Source of the DNA: Heracleum sosnowskyi
Lineage: Eukaryota > Streptophyta > Magnoliopsida > Apiales > Apiaceae
DNA: 64,000 bases
NCBI GenBank assembly: GCA_030848705.1
Contig: CM061236.1
Span: forward strand, 136,019,970 to 136,083,969
Direction of reading: 5' to 3'
Numbering within the stretch: position 1 is the first letter of the stretch; every line of letters begins with the position of its first letter. The notes under the pieces were generated by a model. The model ran no database searches, was not told the DNA's origin, and worked only from the letters and a program-made list of their open reading frames with translations. The translations under genes were made by a program, and so were the position numbers. Shown one piece after another: positions 21,801 through 33,566 of this stretch.

Positions 21801-24800
21801 TTTGAAAGTGTTTAATAGCTGAATTTCTTAACAAATATGAGGTGCAAGAGAATAAATAATCTTCGAGAATGCCACACTTCGGTAAGAAAAAATAAATGAT
21901 ATTTCGATGTTCACACTTCACAGAAAAAGTAGTGTTTAGATGGTTTATCTCTTCCGTAGAAAAGTATGGGGGATATCTAGGTTCTTTCATAAAGTAGTTT
22001 AACTATCACAGACATATGTAATACTCTAATCTTGACTAGAGTAAGGAAATCTGTTTATTACTTTTACAGGGTCCAATATCTCAGTATAAAGGTCACCCTT
22101 CTCACTTGCTCCCGTTTTAATATGAATAGCTGAAACAGGTGAATGACTTCAAAAAGATAGTTGTCATATGCAAGATGTCTGCTAACATGATTTTATATTA
22201 ATTTTTTTTGTAACTTTTCTATTAAAAACTGCGACATATTATAATAAGGTGGTAAAAGGAGGCTAACCTCAATGGTTATACTAGGATGGAGATCCTCAAT
22301 CTGGTCTCATCATAGGTGAGAACCAGAAGCTGGAAGAACTGCTCAATTTTGTACCAACCAATGAGTACAACGCGGGATCTTCAAGAGCTGCAAATTGTTT
22401 TAAACCTATGTCTATCCCTCAGTCACTTCCATGTCCCCAGTTAGATATGAAAACAACTCAAGCTTTCCCAGGCATGTCATCTTTTCCTGACGCAATCATA
22501 GTTGTAAACACACAAAGTGTTGACAATGAAATGATAATTTCGAGGAGGAGCACATACCAAAAAATTCTTGCAATGGAGAAAGAAGGAACACAAGTTGTTG
22601 AGCGTGATCTACATCACCCTGTTGATGTTATTGTCAATGCTTCTGTTTGCCTTGTTTGCTATGATTGCAAAAACATTCGGAAGAAAGCTACTGCTTCAAA
22701 TGAGGCTTCTTCATCCTTACCTTCTTGTATTGAGAATATTGCAGCAAATGGTCTGACTGCACTTAGTTTCACATTCAGTGGCTGCATTCTGGTATTTCTC
22801 TTTCTTATCAAACTAAGAATATATAGTAGCATGTGATTGACATGACTTGATATAAACTTAAATCTCTAGTTGTAATAATATCCTGACTTTGTTGTAGGTT
22901 GATTGTAGGAATCTAAATGCCAAAGTCCCAGTTTATACTCTGAGCTCCTGAGTTTGTTTATATTTTCCAACTAGAAACTCAAGTCTCAACAGAGTGATAG
23001 CTGAGAACATTATACCAGTCAATTATACATAAGATGGTGGCGTTGATGTTTATTTTTAATTCTGTTTTTCTTCCTTGAGATTTTTTTTTATGTTCAAGGG
23101 CCATTAATCTAATGATTGGCAAAATAAATCTGAGATCATTATACCAGCCAATTATACATAAGATGGTGGCATTGATTTTTTTATTTATTTTTTATTTTTT
23201 TGTCATGCGTTAAAATATTGCTACTGACCTTGTGTTATAGCTGTAATGGAACTATCCAACTTGCTTTGAGGATATCTATTAGTGTTAACTGAAAAGGGAT
23301 GCCGAAGAGATTTGTAAATTTCGAAAAGCACATCGCCGAATGTCTTAAAAGTGGGGTGTAAAGAGTAGTAGTTCTTTGTGGAGAAAAGTAATCAATGGAA
23401 ATCGAGTCACTATTTGTTCAAATTGACAAGTTTTGATTCATATGGATTTCATCTTTACTACTGGCTGATATTTTTGTTTTGCTATTTCTTGAGAACAAGT
23501 CACGCTTCTGAACTTAAACATCCATTGTTGACTTGTTAAAGAAAATTCAGGAAACAATATTCTAGTTTGTTTTAGCCTGTTCAAGTGGGAGATTTCTTGA
23601 AGTGTTTCAGGTAAAGCGAGTCACTGACCTACGACTGCACCCGAGTACTTACCCCTGTGGGTCAGTTATATGGCACTCTTGGTGTCTCTGAGTTTAACAG
23701 GAAGTTATTTAATTTCAAGTCATTTAATTGGCTGCTTTTTAGTTAACCACATTAGGTGGAATCAAATTTGATCTATCATAGTGGTTAGCTGAGTAATTTG
23801 AGCTCCTGACCATACTCTTACCGTTTGGATTGTTTTGCTTAGCCTGTTTTTGCATAGTATCAATGGACGTCTGAAAAAGTTTAAATAAATCAATTATAGA
23901 GTTATAATTTTTGAAAATGGTTGGAATATGGTGCCTTCAGACTGCTATAGTTTTGAATGGTTGAGGAGTTGGGGTTGTTGTTGCCATGATATCCCCTTTG
24001 TGTTGCACGGTATCCCCGGGTATTCATCTTTATGTTTGATATTGATTCATAAAACCTCTCCTTGTCAAAGTTGTGTTAATTTCTTTTAAAAAAAAAACAA
24101 AAACAAAGTTGTGTTAATTTGAAATGGCTTTATACCAGATCTTTGAAGGACAAAGCAGTTTCCTTGGTGGAGTAATGGAATCATCAGATGAACTATATGC
24201 TGCAGCAGCTAGCCTGGGGATGGATTTGCAGCTCTTCTTTTCATACTCATCTGAGATGACCGATGAAATTATTTTGAGTTGCATTAAACACAAATCCAAC
24301 TTCACCAAAGGCCTTTATCCTACAATGCCTGAATCAGAGACTTTAGCAGAATCATTTCTGACCACGTTTCCTTCCTTAAATCCACTTTCAGCTCACGCAA
24401 TACTGTCTTCAGTTGGTGTGCTTATTGAATTTCTGGAATCGTCTCACACAGATAGGGTTCGTGCTGTTCAAAAGTACCAGATTTCTGATGAAAGCATTGC
24501 TTTGCTGAATGCATGTTTCAGGTATGGTGAGCGTGAAGATTGTAAATCTGGAACAACAGATTGCTCTTCGTCTGTATCATCTGCTCCTGACTCTGATAGT
24601 TGTCCAATTAAAAGTGCTTCTGAGATGAGGAAAAGGAAATACATTCAGAGTACTCTAAATGTTGACCTGCCCATGAATGAGTTATTTCACCTTGATACAT
24701 CAAAGCTATATGCAGAAGGGGGAGAGACTCCAAAAAGAATGTCTAAGCCAAATGATACTTGGTTATCAGAAGAAGATCCTGATGTGTTTAATGAAGTTGG

Positions 24801-26018
24801 GAAGTCTAGTTTGTCATTTGAAAATGAGTTATTTCCTCAAAAGTCAAGATCAAACATAAATTCCAAAGTAACTCCCTCTCGGATGTCTAAGCCAAGTGGT
24901 TCTTATATTTCCAAAAGTCGTATCATGTCTGAGGAGAGAGTCAATAATGTGTTACCTGCTGATGATGCGCTGTTTTGCCAAAATCAGGGACCGGAAAGCA
25001 GAACAGGAAATAAATTTGATATGTGGAGCAGCATCAACTCAGAAAATTTTATTCAGAACTTCATAGGTGAGGTTATTAACATCGATGATGAACTCCCGGG
25101 AGCTGAGGACTCTTTAGCGGAAAATTTCTCAGGTCTCTCATATTTAAAATCTAATATGGAAAGGGACTCCCCTCTAGTATTTTCTAAGACTGCAAGAAAA
25201 TTGTCATTTGACAATAATACTTTACCTACCTTTCCGAGAGCTGCTGAGATCAACTATGACACAGATGGCTTCATTTCCACTACCAGTGAAAGAAAAATTT
25301 TAGCGGGACAAGAACACTTCAAGGAACAAGTCTTTCAGAATTCAGACGAAGAGATCAATATTGAGGAGAAAATGTTTTCGGAGCACCAAAAGTATCTACT
25401 GAAGGAGGATATACAGCCAAAATCAGTTGGAAGTACTTGCAAGTATTCACTCATGGAAAACAATATGCCGCATTACAGGGGTACACCACTCTCAAATGCC
25501 ATCCAATTTGCTCAACCGCACCAAGGATCACCCTGGACAATAGAGTTTCTCAACAGAGTCCGGGAGAAGAGCAAATTGCGTCAGAAATTTCTCCCTCCTG
25601 ATCTATCTGGTCCTTCATTTGGGAACAAAGCAAACATATTGAAGGTGACCAAACGGAGAAGTCCTTCTATCCTAGAATTTTTCAAGTATCAAAAGGGTAG
25701 CAACCCTAGTAAAAAAATGGAACAGAAGAGGCAAAAGCGTACTTCACAACCATCAACTTCATACGATAATGAGAAAACTTTACCCTCCTTTCTTCCAGCA
25801 ATGACTCCAATCGATAAGAGAGCTAGACAGGTGCATTATTATTATTAGTATTACTATTAATGTACTATTTTAGTTGCGAACAACAGTATTCCTAATTAGC
25901 TATTAAACTAAACGTTAATTGAGTGCAGACTCTATCTTTTGCAACACCTGGAAGCGGTGGACAGAGTAAGCTGGTTTGGGGTGATACAGGAAGCCATGCA
26001 CTTAAAAGACAGTTCTAG
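15803..26018 (+). CDS. SHOC1: SHOC1 (SHORTAGE IN CROSSOVERS 1 / ZIP2-like) meiotic crossover protein
   Basis: Nine coding exons: 15803-16099, 17074-17145, 17269-17355, 17453-17524, 18448-20417, 20624-20828, 22321-22791, 24139-25830, 25929-26018. All introns are GT-AG and every phase agrees, giving 1651 residues (Arabidopsis SHOC1 is close to 1600). SHOC1 belongs to the ZMM group. With its partner PTD it forms an XPF-ERCC1-like complex on recombination intermediates that promotes class I crossovers in meiotic nuclei. The start matches the family M-R-T-R-F-L opening. Residues about 830-1080 form the XPF-nuclease-like domain; a V-V-N-T-Q strand is near 963, but the XPF catalytic E-R-K-x3-D is absent, as known for SHOC1. 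A helix-hairpin-helix-like segment follows (about 1124-1180), then a long disordered tail. Borders of exons 2, 6 and 7 are chosen by frame and similarity and are the least certain. No internal stop is seen. Confidence 0.9.
21128..21365 (+). mobile_element. TRIM/SMART miniature LTR retrotransposon in SHOC1 intron 6
   Basis: Two 75-bp LTRs (21133-21207 and 21286-21360) differ at three positions. They start TGTTA and end TTAACA. A primer-binding site TGGTATCAGAGCT (21208-21220) follows the first LTR, and a purine tract (GAGTGAGGGGGAG, ending 21285) precedes the second. The perfect target-site duplication GTTAC is at 21128-21132 and 21361-21365. The internal region is only 78 bp and encodes nothing. 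It contains AGTTCGACTCC, resembling a tRNA B box. The element is 228 bp in all. Confidence 0.95.
23003..23179 (+). repeat. Duplicated 48-bp segment in SHOC1 intron 7
   Basis: A segment beginning GAGAACATTATACCAG at 23003 recurs at 23132 with few changes (period 129). It marks a small local duplication in the intron. Confidence 0.8.
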
Positions 26019-27921
26019 CTCCACATATGATGTAAATGTAGGATGTAAGTAACACAAGAATAGGTCTTTGTCTCAGCTTTATGTAGGCATTGTTTGAGAG
26101 GGGACTACACAGGTATCATAGTTCTTTGCAGTATTTACATGTACCTGAAATGTGGATATAACTTTTGCGAAATTTGCCTAGATGACGTATCAAGTATAAG
26201 CATGACTGCATTGAAACTCACCCTTGTCATTCTGGGATCCCTGCTGTGAAAAAGGGTAGCCAGACATAAGTGTTCCCCTGCATACTTGAAATATTTAAAG
26301 TCTTGGGCTTGGTAACCTGATACTGAGTTCACTCTCCCTTTTTCCTCTTTCTTGCTGATTCAAATGTTATCTTTCTATCATCTAGATTAGCTTTTTAAGT
26401 GTTATCTGCTTACTGCCTTTGTAATTTGTTAAGAGACTTTTTTGTGCATCTAGTTCTTGAACCTGATTGCAAAAGCTATTAGTAAAGTTAGCACTCGATC
26501 TAGATAAGCCAACAGCATGAGTAAATGGTTCTCTACTTGTATTTTTCTATTGCTGCTCATACTATATTCTTTATTCTCTTAAAACAAATAATCTCCTTGT
26601 GTAGTTGTGTTAATACCCCCAACGTTTCCAGTATAGTCTATTTCCCTGGTTTTAAAAGTTTCAAAAGAGATGCATTATTTGTGGTGATGTCCGGGTTCTA
26701 TACTTTATTTATGTACTACAGCTTACACTCTATTAATTATTCCCTAAAAAAAATGATCTCCTTGTATAGTTGTATCAGTGCCCCCAATGCTTCCAGTATA
26801 GTCTGTGTTTTTTTGGTATTAACAGTCTCAAAAGAGAGACATTTTTTGTGGGGATATGGGGGGAGGAAAAAAAGGAAAGAGAGGGATACGACTAGTTCTG
26901 TATTCTGGGTTCGACTAGCACTTCCACGCAGTAATTCTACCAAAGGTGATGTTTCCTGATAGAAATGATCCAAGTTGTAGGATGGAAAATGGGGGTGTTT
27001 GCTTCATACCTATTAGCTTATAAGAGTCGATTATGATACAAAACAAACCTGTAAATAAGAGGTATACTATAAGTTAAATCTATTTAAACCTCTTAAATTT
27101 AACTTCAAACAGCCCCAAGATCAATTTTTTTTTTTCTTTTGCTATTTGTGCACACTCAGATACCGCTACACCAAAATATGTTGGTTAGAGTATATGATCA
27201 ACTTTTGAACGTTAGTTAGAACTAGAGTTGTACAAGGAGGGGAAGGCAAATAAGAGTATATATGATCATGTGTCGGATATTATGGCTCCCATAGGTCCAC
27301 ATGATCTTGATGGGGGTGCTTGTTGTGGACACCCCTCCTCACTGAGGAATGTGCTGGAGTTGCATGGATGACAGGATGAGCCTCTCTGGCTGTCGCTGAT
27401 ATAGTTACGTCTTTATCTAGTTCTCCTTGGGGGCCTGCTTATCATGAAAAGTGTAGGATTATCATAGCAACCGTGGAATTTACCTACTTGTATGTCATAA
27501 CTGACGTAGCATATTACTTGTGCAGATTTCTCTAAGTCTGGTTGACTGGTTGGTGAAACTCGGTAGCTTGATAGTACTTGATATAGCCTTACTCTCTCGT
27601 GGCCGTCCCTGATAAGACTTTCTTCTATTTGTTGATGAACTTACCCAGATTGGTTTATATTTCTTTAAAACTAACTAATAAAATATCGTGTTAGTTTTTT
27701 TAATGGAAAATATCTACTATAATCACGTATTTGTTTTCCTTTTTTTCTTAACGAGATAACTTTAGCTCCCTCTGTCTCGTCCATTTATTTATATTGGAGT
27801 TAAACATAAAACTTAAGTAAAAAATAATAAAGTAGGAAAGAAAATAGAGGATACATGAAGTACTTTTTTTAATAGTTTAACAGCCTACTTGTTTAGAAGC
27901 CTATTGGTTCATTATTAATTA
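26019..27921. other. Intergenic region downstream of SHOC1
   Basis: The first 100-200 bases are the probable SHOC1 3' untranslated region. The rest has no convincing gene. It includes an imperfect direct duplication (listed separately) and a CTCCCTCTGTCTCGTCC motif near 27771, which may be one end of a decayed Stowaway MITE. Confidence 0.5.
26591..26870 (+). repeat. Imperfect direct duplication, period 165 bp
   Basis: The segment starting ATCTCCTTGTGTAGTTGTGT at 26591 recurs at 26756. It is followed in both copies by a CCAGTATAGTCT core and a TCAAAAGAGA-GCATT stretch. Copies are roughly 110 bp and diverged. Confidence 0.8.
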
Positions 27922-28223
27922 CTAGCTCATAACCCGTGCGAAGCACGGATCAAGAATAAAAATTAAATTACTAAAAAAGTAATTTAAAATATTGAGAATA
28001 AAAATAATTTTTAAGTTTTATTTAAATATGTACTTGCAGTGAAATTAATATGAAAGTCTATAATAAATAAATATTATTTAATTATGTCGATAGAAATAAT
28101 CAAATATTTGGTAAAATCAAAGAATTGAAATTGAATAAATAACTAACTTATATAATTATGCAATTGCAGCGAATCGAACATGAGTTTGGAATGAAACAAA
28201 TTAATTTAGATATATCGTACTAA

Positions 28224-28747
28224 CCAAAATTTGGCTTTGTACTATTGTTTTGCAACGAAAAATAGTTTTCCTTATCAATAAAGTCCCCGATCTCCCGAAT
28301 AATTTTATTATACTTCTTTTCATTCCCGCCATCAATTCCCGAGTTGTTTTTATACTTCTCTCTGTTCTTGTCCTCAACGCGAATAATTTCTTAAATTCTA
28401 GTCGCGAATGGGGTGGAGAACATAGCAAGATTGACATGACGGATAAAATACTCATATGTAGTTGTTAGAAGTATGAGAGATACCAAAATTTGGCTTTGTA
28501 CTATTGTGTTCCAACGAAAAAGAGTTTTCCTTATCAATCAAGTCCCTAATCCTGAATTATTTTTATGTACTTTTCTCCGTTCCCGCCACCAATCCCCGAG
28601 TTGTTTTTATACTTCTCTTCTCTCTGTTCCTGTGTCCTGAACACGAATAATGTCTCAAATTTCCGTCCCGAATGGGGCATGAGAACAGAGTAAGATCGAC
28701 TGGAGGAATAAAATACCTATATGTAATTGTTAGAAGTAGGAGAGATA
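28224..28747 (+). repeat. Two tandem copies of about 260 bp inside Helitron 2
   Basis: Copies start with CCAAAATTTGGCTTTGTACT at 28224 and 28483 (period 259). They are collinear to about 28747, with small indels and perhaps 15-20 percent divergence by eye. Confidence 0.85.
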
Positions 28748-28802
28748 AGAATTGTACTGATCGAAAGTAACTTATAAAATAATAGGTAATATAAAAAATC
28801 TT

Positions 28803-29500
28803 TTGATCTCAATCAAATTATATGTGTACGGCGGTATACATAACATATCAATATATGAGAACATTAAGTTGGATATCTGATTTTGATTTTATAATAAATC
28901 TTATTTATATTAATTTAGAATTATGTTAATTATATTAATATAATAATTATATGTTTACCGATGTATATGACATACTACATTATTAATAGTGAGTTTTTGA
29001 TTTTAATAAAGTAATAAAAATTAACTTTTAATTAAATAATAAATCATACTATATTAATTTAGAATTATGTTAATTATATTAAGATTATTAAGATAATAAA
29101 TATATGTATACTGTGGTATACATGGCATACCACATTATGTTTTTAATAAAGACTAAGTATTAATTTTTAATTTAATAATAAATCTTATTATATTTATTTA
29201 GAATTATATTAATAATATTAAGATAATTAAGATAAAAATAATATGTATACCGTGATATACATGGCATACCATTTAGAGGGCTTCCTGCTTTTAATAAAGA
29301 GTATATAATAAAGAGTAAGTATAAGTTTTTAATTTAATAATAAATCTTATTATATTTATTTAGAAGGTATATATGGCATAGGCTTTCTGCTTTTAATAAA
29401 GAATTATATTAATAATATTAAGATAATTAAGATAAAAATAATGTGTATATATACATGACATACCATTTAGAGGGGCTTTCTGTTTTTAATAAAGAGTATA
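28803..29500 (+). repeat. Four to five tandem copies of a 135-200 bp A+T-rich repeat at the Helitron 2 5' end
   Basis: Each copy contains a TGTATACCG-TATACATGGCATACCA segment (near 28823, 28950, 29104, 29242 and 29443). A TTTTTAATAAAGA segment and a TAATAAATCTTATTATAT segment follow. The last copy forms the element terminus, so terminal sequence has been amplified inward. Confidence 0.8.
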
Positions 29501-29502
29501 GA

Positions 29503-30030
29503 TGAAAAGGATTCAGCAATTCATATTTTACTGTTTTTACTAGTTTAGCAGCCTATTTGTTTAGAAGCCTCTTGGTCATCTTTTTTACAAAGAATAATTT
29601 TCAATCTGTTGAGCAGCGATTCCAATTTCAAAATGAAAAGACTTTTTTCCGATTTAAAAAAGATTCTGATACCATCGCCATCTTATGTATATGGAATGTA
29701 AATTTAAAGTCTTCACTCAAAACACACATTTCAATTAAACTAAGGAAAATGTAACTTCCATATTACTCTCTCCATTTTTTTTATTTCAAAGGTGCAGGGA
29801 GTATCTTTTAGCCTGTCCGGCGTGACTGATATTTTACATGCTTAAATAATTTTTTCTTGTCTAAGCTTAGAATTTATTGATTTTACTCAAGAAAAAAAAT
29901 TGAAAATTTGACCAAAATAATATGACATGGAGCTATGAATCTGGTTGAGAAAATAGTGACAGTACATTAATTGTGTTTTACAACAAATGGTCAAGTGGAG
30001 CGGCTAAAAAAGAGACACGAAATAGAAGAG
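29503..30030. other. Intergenic region before the cytochrome b561 promoter
   Basis: A+T-rich. TACTCTCTCCATTTTTTTT near 29764 and GCAGGGAGTAT near 29803 resemble closely spaced, degenerate Stowaway ends. No gene is seen. Confidence 0.45.
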
Positions 30031-30184
30031 ACGTGGGGGCACAATACTCCAATCAAGGAACGCCACGTCACATATCCTAAAAAGATTGAAAGAACCAAAC
30101 AGCAAGCCTGAAACATTATCGGATTATCCAATTATGTAACTACTTATTACAAGACACATAATAACTGGTTATGTCTGTATAAAA
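30031..30184 (+). promoter_or_regulatory. Proximal promoter of cytochrome b561 with ACGT elements and TATA box
   Basis: ACGTGG at 30031-30036 and CCACGTCA at 30063-30070 are ACGT-core elements of the G-box/ABRE type recognised by plant bZIP factors. A CCAAT motif lies near 30127, and TATAAAA is at 30178-30184, 38 bases before the ATG. The pair of ACGT elements about 30 bp apart suggests stress or abscisic-acid responsiveness; this is inference. Confidence 0.5.
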
Positions 30185-30221
30185 CACAGAAAAGCAAGAA
30201 AAAAAAGGAGAGGAAAAAAAG

Positions 30222-32555
30222 ATGGGGGGAATCCAACTGAACGCAGTGCCAGTCTCGTTTGCAACGCACGTGGTGGGTGCAATCGCAGCTGTGATGGTTC
30301 TTGTTTGGTCTATACACTTCCGAGGAGGATTTGTCTGGGAATCTGAAAATAAGAATCTCATCTTCAATGTAATTTCCTAGCTCCCCTCTCCTTTAACTTG
30401 CTCCAAACACCGTTACGTGAGAACAATTGTTCTGCACTTTTAAAAAATTACGGAACGATATAAATAAAAAGTGAATAACAATTATTATCGGGCATGATAA
30501 AACTGTCCAACCTAAAGTGCCATCCTATGTATAAAAATTTCAGTTAATTCTATCATGTTATATGTGTCTGAATTTAGAAGTATCATTTCTTGATATTGAT
30601 TTCTGGATTTTGATATATAGGAAGTCTTGGTTTATAGTTCAAGTAGGGTTATCTTTTAAAGGATTACTTGGGGGAAGCATATTAATAAGCTAAACTTTGT
30701 ATTCCATATATGTTGCTTCTTTTATTTTACTGTTGCGAATTTCCTGCTTAAATTTTCACATGCGACTACTGATCTTTTTGATGATGAGGTAGAAAACTTT
30801 CCCGTGTCATCCAAACGAGAATCTCGACTTCAAATAAACCATGGTTTGTAATTTGTGATGGATCTTATACAAGATCAATTAGGATTGGCTTTGGTTCGTT
30901 TAGAAAATGTGATTCGAGGAACTACTCAGCCAGACATTTTGCCTTCCAAACCAGACAGTACTTACTCGCCAGGGTTCCAATTTTTGACTTCCAAATGAGA
31001 AAGCACTTAAGAACTGGGGTTCTAATCTCCTCTTTAAACTTAACAGGGTAAAAAATTAAGGACAAATGAACTACACATAGTCTGTAGTTATGTCCTTTGG
31101 CCTAAAGATTTTAGTATTGCATATCTATTGTCAATTGTTGTATTGCATTCTTAAATTTCACAGAGGCAATAGTGTTATCACTTATCATCAGGCATTCACA
31201 ATTTCTTTTCATTCTTTTTGCAGCTTCATCCTGTTCTGCTTTTAATTGGCCTGATTATCATGGGCGGTGAAGGTAAATAATTAATCTTTACAACTTATCT
31301 TTGGTAGTAGGCTAGTAGCATTATAGTTTGCTGGCAATCTGAATTTCGTTTTTCTTATTGTTTCTTAGCAATTATAAGCTACAAATCTCTCCCCTTCAAG
31401 AAGAAAGACAAGAAACTGATACATCTAGTTTTGCATGGTATCGCCCTGATACTAGCCATATTTGGAGTTTACATGGCATTCAAATTTCATAATGAGAGTA
31501 ATATTGCCAATCTATACAGTTTACATTCCTGGATTGGGATCGGGGTTGTAGTCCTCTATGGCATACAGGTACTTCTTCCCTAGTCTTTACTACCTTGAGT
31601 TTTTAGCAATATAATCATCATAGCAATTTCATACTGTACATAGAAATATATGCTTGTTCTTGTGGTGCTTAGCTATCTGAAATGAAGCAGCCTCGTCTAC
31701 AATTTATCATATCATGTCAAACTAGGCTTATGACTTTTTCAGACTCTTGCATTTTTGCATAAAAGTATGCAATGGTGGACCCAGTGTGGGCGAAATTTCA
31801 AAATTTTGGTACTAATATATTTTAATCTAACCTATTCACATGTTATGTCCTAGCTTTATTGGCAAGAAAAACTGGGAACACAGGTGAGGGTGTTTGGGGG
31901 AGCTTACCAGGGCAAATATGTCTAGAGTTATATTTGTCCTTGAATTTACAGAATTTAGTTGTATTTAACTTTCATTTGATCTATTAATATGTTATGTTCT
32001 GGATCAGCTCATGGAAAAACTTGTATGTAGAGGACTTAAAATCTTACTAAAGTTTAAAAAAAATCCCTGAATTTTATAATTTTAGCTATACTGTTTTTAT
32101 TTTCTATTTTTTACTCACTAAGCGCCCAGTAGATGTAACTCACGGGTCCTCCCCTGATAGCATAGCCTAGCTGTTAATTCTTAAAATCTCTCAGACCTAA
32201 ATGCGCTGGACAATTCTCATACCATCTTTTATTCGTATTGATGAATGGTTTGCAGTGGATATATGGTTTTGTGGTATTCTTCTACCCTGGTGGTACACCT
32301 CTGATCAGAAAGGAGTCGCTTCCATGGCACATTCTATTTGGGCTATTTGTGTACATCCTGGCTATTGGCACTGCTACACTAGGGTTTCTTGAAAAGCTTA
32401 CGTTCCTTCAGAACTCTGGGCTTGATAAGTATGGTTCTGAGGCATTCCTTGTCAACTTTACAGCAATCGCCACCATTTTGTTCGGAACCTTGGTAGTGTT
32501 GACAGCTCTATCTCAAGGCCCTCGCGAGGATGAATTCAGCTACACAGCTATTTAA
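30222..32555 (+). CDS. CYB561: Transmembrane ascorbate ferrireductase, cytochrome b561 family
   Basis: Four exons, 30222-30368, 31224-31272, 31369-31568 and 32256-32555, with GT-AG introns and consistent phases, give 231 residues, the usual length. The family carries electrons from cytosolic ascorbate across the tonoplast or another endomembrane through two b hemes. They regenerate lumenal ascorbate or reduce ferric iron. Six hydrophobic segments are visible. The four conserved heme-ligand histidines are His51 (H-P-V-L-L), His84 (preceding L-V-L-H-G), His118 (L-H-S-W) and His157 (P-W-H-I). A lysine cluster at 76-81 matches the cytosolic ascorbate site of plant members. The family could be named more exactly (CYB561A/B type) only with a tree. 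Nothing looks broken. Confidence 0.93.
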
Positions 32556-33566
32556 TTGTAGTAGTCATTACTTAATTGTGGACACATATCGAGCTGAAGT
32601 TGGGATTGCACCCACGAACCAGAACTTCTGTAGTTTGTATTGGCCTACCACCTGTAAAGTTATGTATTGTTATCGAGCACAATGCTGCACAAGTGTAAGC
32701 AAAAAATTCTATTACCTGCTGTCTATGGACCTAAAATTATTTGTGCGTTATAAATGATAATATAGAATATAACTTGAGTCATCATTTAACTGTTCGCTAT
32801 TGGTGCAAGTAAGCTTTTATCCTACTGTGTATGCTATGCCTCTTATTGGTTTTTTTTTAAATATGGAACACTCTGATTTACTCTATAATTTTGATATATA
32901 ATGATTATTTATTTATATACACATTCCATAGAAGCTAGATAGATAGATTACTCTGATTAATTTGGCTCATAGGAGAACAGAAAGAAAGCTGCCATATAAG
33001 GCCATTTTAAAAAGATTGAGTAAACAACCTTCATTTTTCATTTTCTCAAAGGAGGAGCTTCATTAGTTTTTCAACTCAGTAATAGTTTGTTAAACCGCAT
33101 TGGAGTACTCAAGAGGTTATGCCTATCCACGACTTGATCCTTTTTATGAAGAGATGTATAATAAGTGGAAGAAGTTTGAGAAGAAGGCTAAATCAGCACA
33201 AAAACTGAAAAACAGATTCACTTCTGTTGATGTAGCAGCAGAGAAAGGAAAAAGAAGAGATTGCTGCAATGGCCTCGGGAACAAGTCCTAAGAAGCTCCC
33301 AGGAATTCAGTCAGATGTATGTATGCTGCTAATCGGAGAATAAAAACTCATGATTCATTGTCTTTGAACATGTAGATAATTGTATCATAAAGCTAGATAA
33401 CAAAAAGGGCTAGTTACTGTATATATCCAATACCAAACTTACGAACCATTACAGGGTTCTAAAGCTCTAATTTGGAGAGGTGTCTAGCTTGTAATGTTAG
33501 CATTGCAAAATACAACCCAGTATGTAAAGGATCTCTTGAGAGCTAGGCACACAACTAAGCCATCAA
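32556..33566. other. Intergenic region between cytochrome b561 and the first MYB gene
   Basis: It contains the two convergent 3' untranslated regions. An open frame from 33100 to 33291 (no ATG; begins TTG) reads as a Lys/Glu-rich 63-residue peptide with good composition. I recognise no family, and it may be an exon remnant. No other coding signal is seen. Confidence 0.4.

Larger units (their letters stand above)
27922..29502 (-). mobile_element. Helitron (non-autonomous, 1.58 kb)
   Basis: On the minus strand the 3' end has the hairpin CCGTGCTTCGCACGG (27934-27948), then CTAG (27922-27925) followed by T. The 5' end is TCTATACTCTTTATTA preceded by A (29502-29503). The hairpin is almost the same as in the first Helitron of this window, so both belong to related families. 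It encodes no Rep/helicase and contains two sets of internal tandem repeats. Confidence 0.75.

Noticed and set aside
28221..28747. CRISPR-like or satellite array in 28.2-29.5 kb
   Set aside because: Repeat units are long, diverged and without spacers; they belong to a Helitron in a plant nuclear genome.
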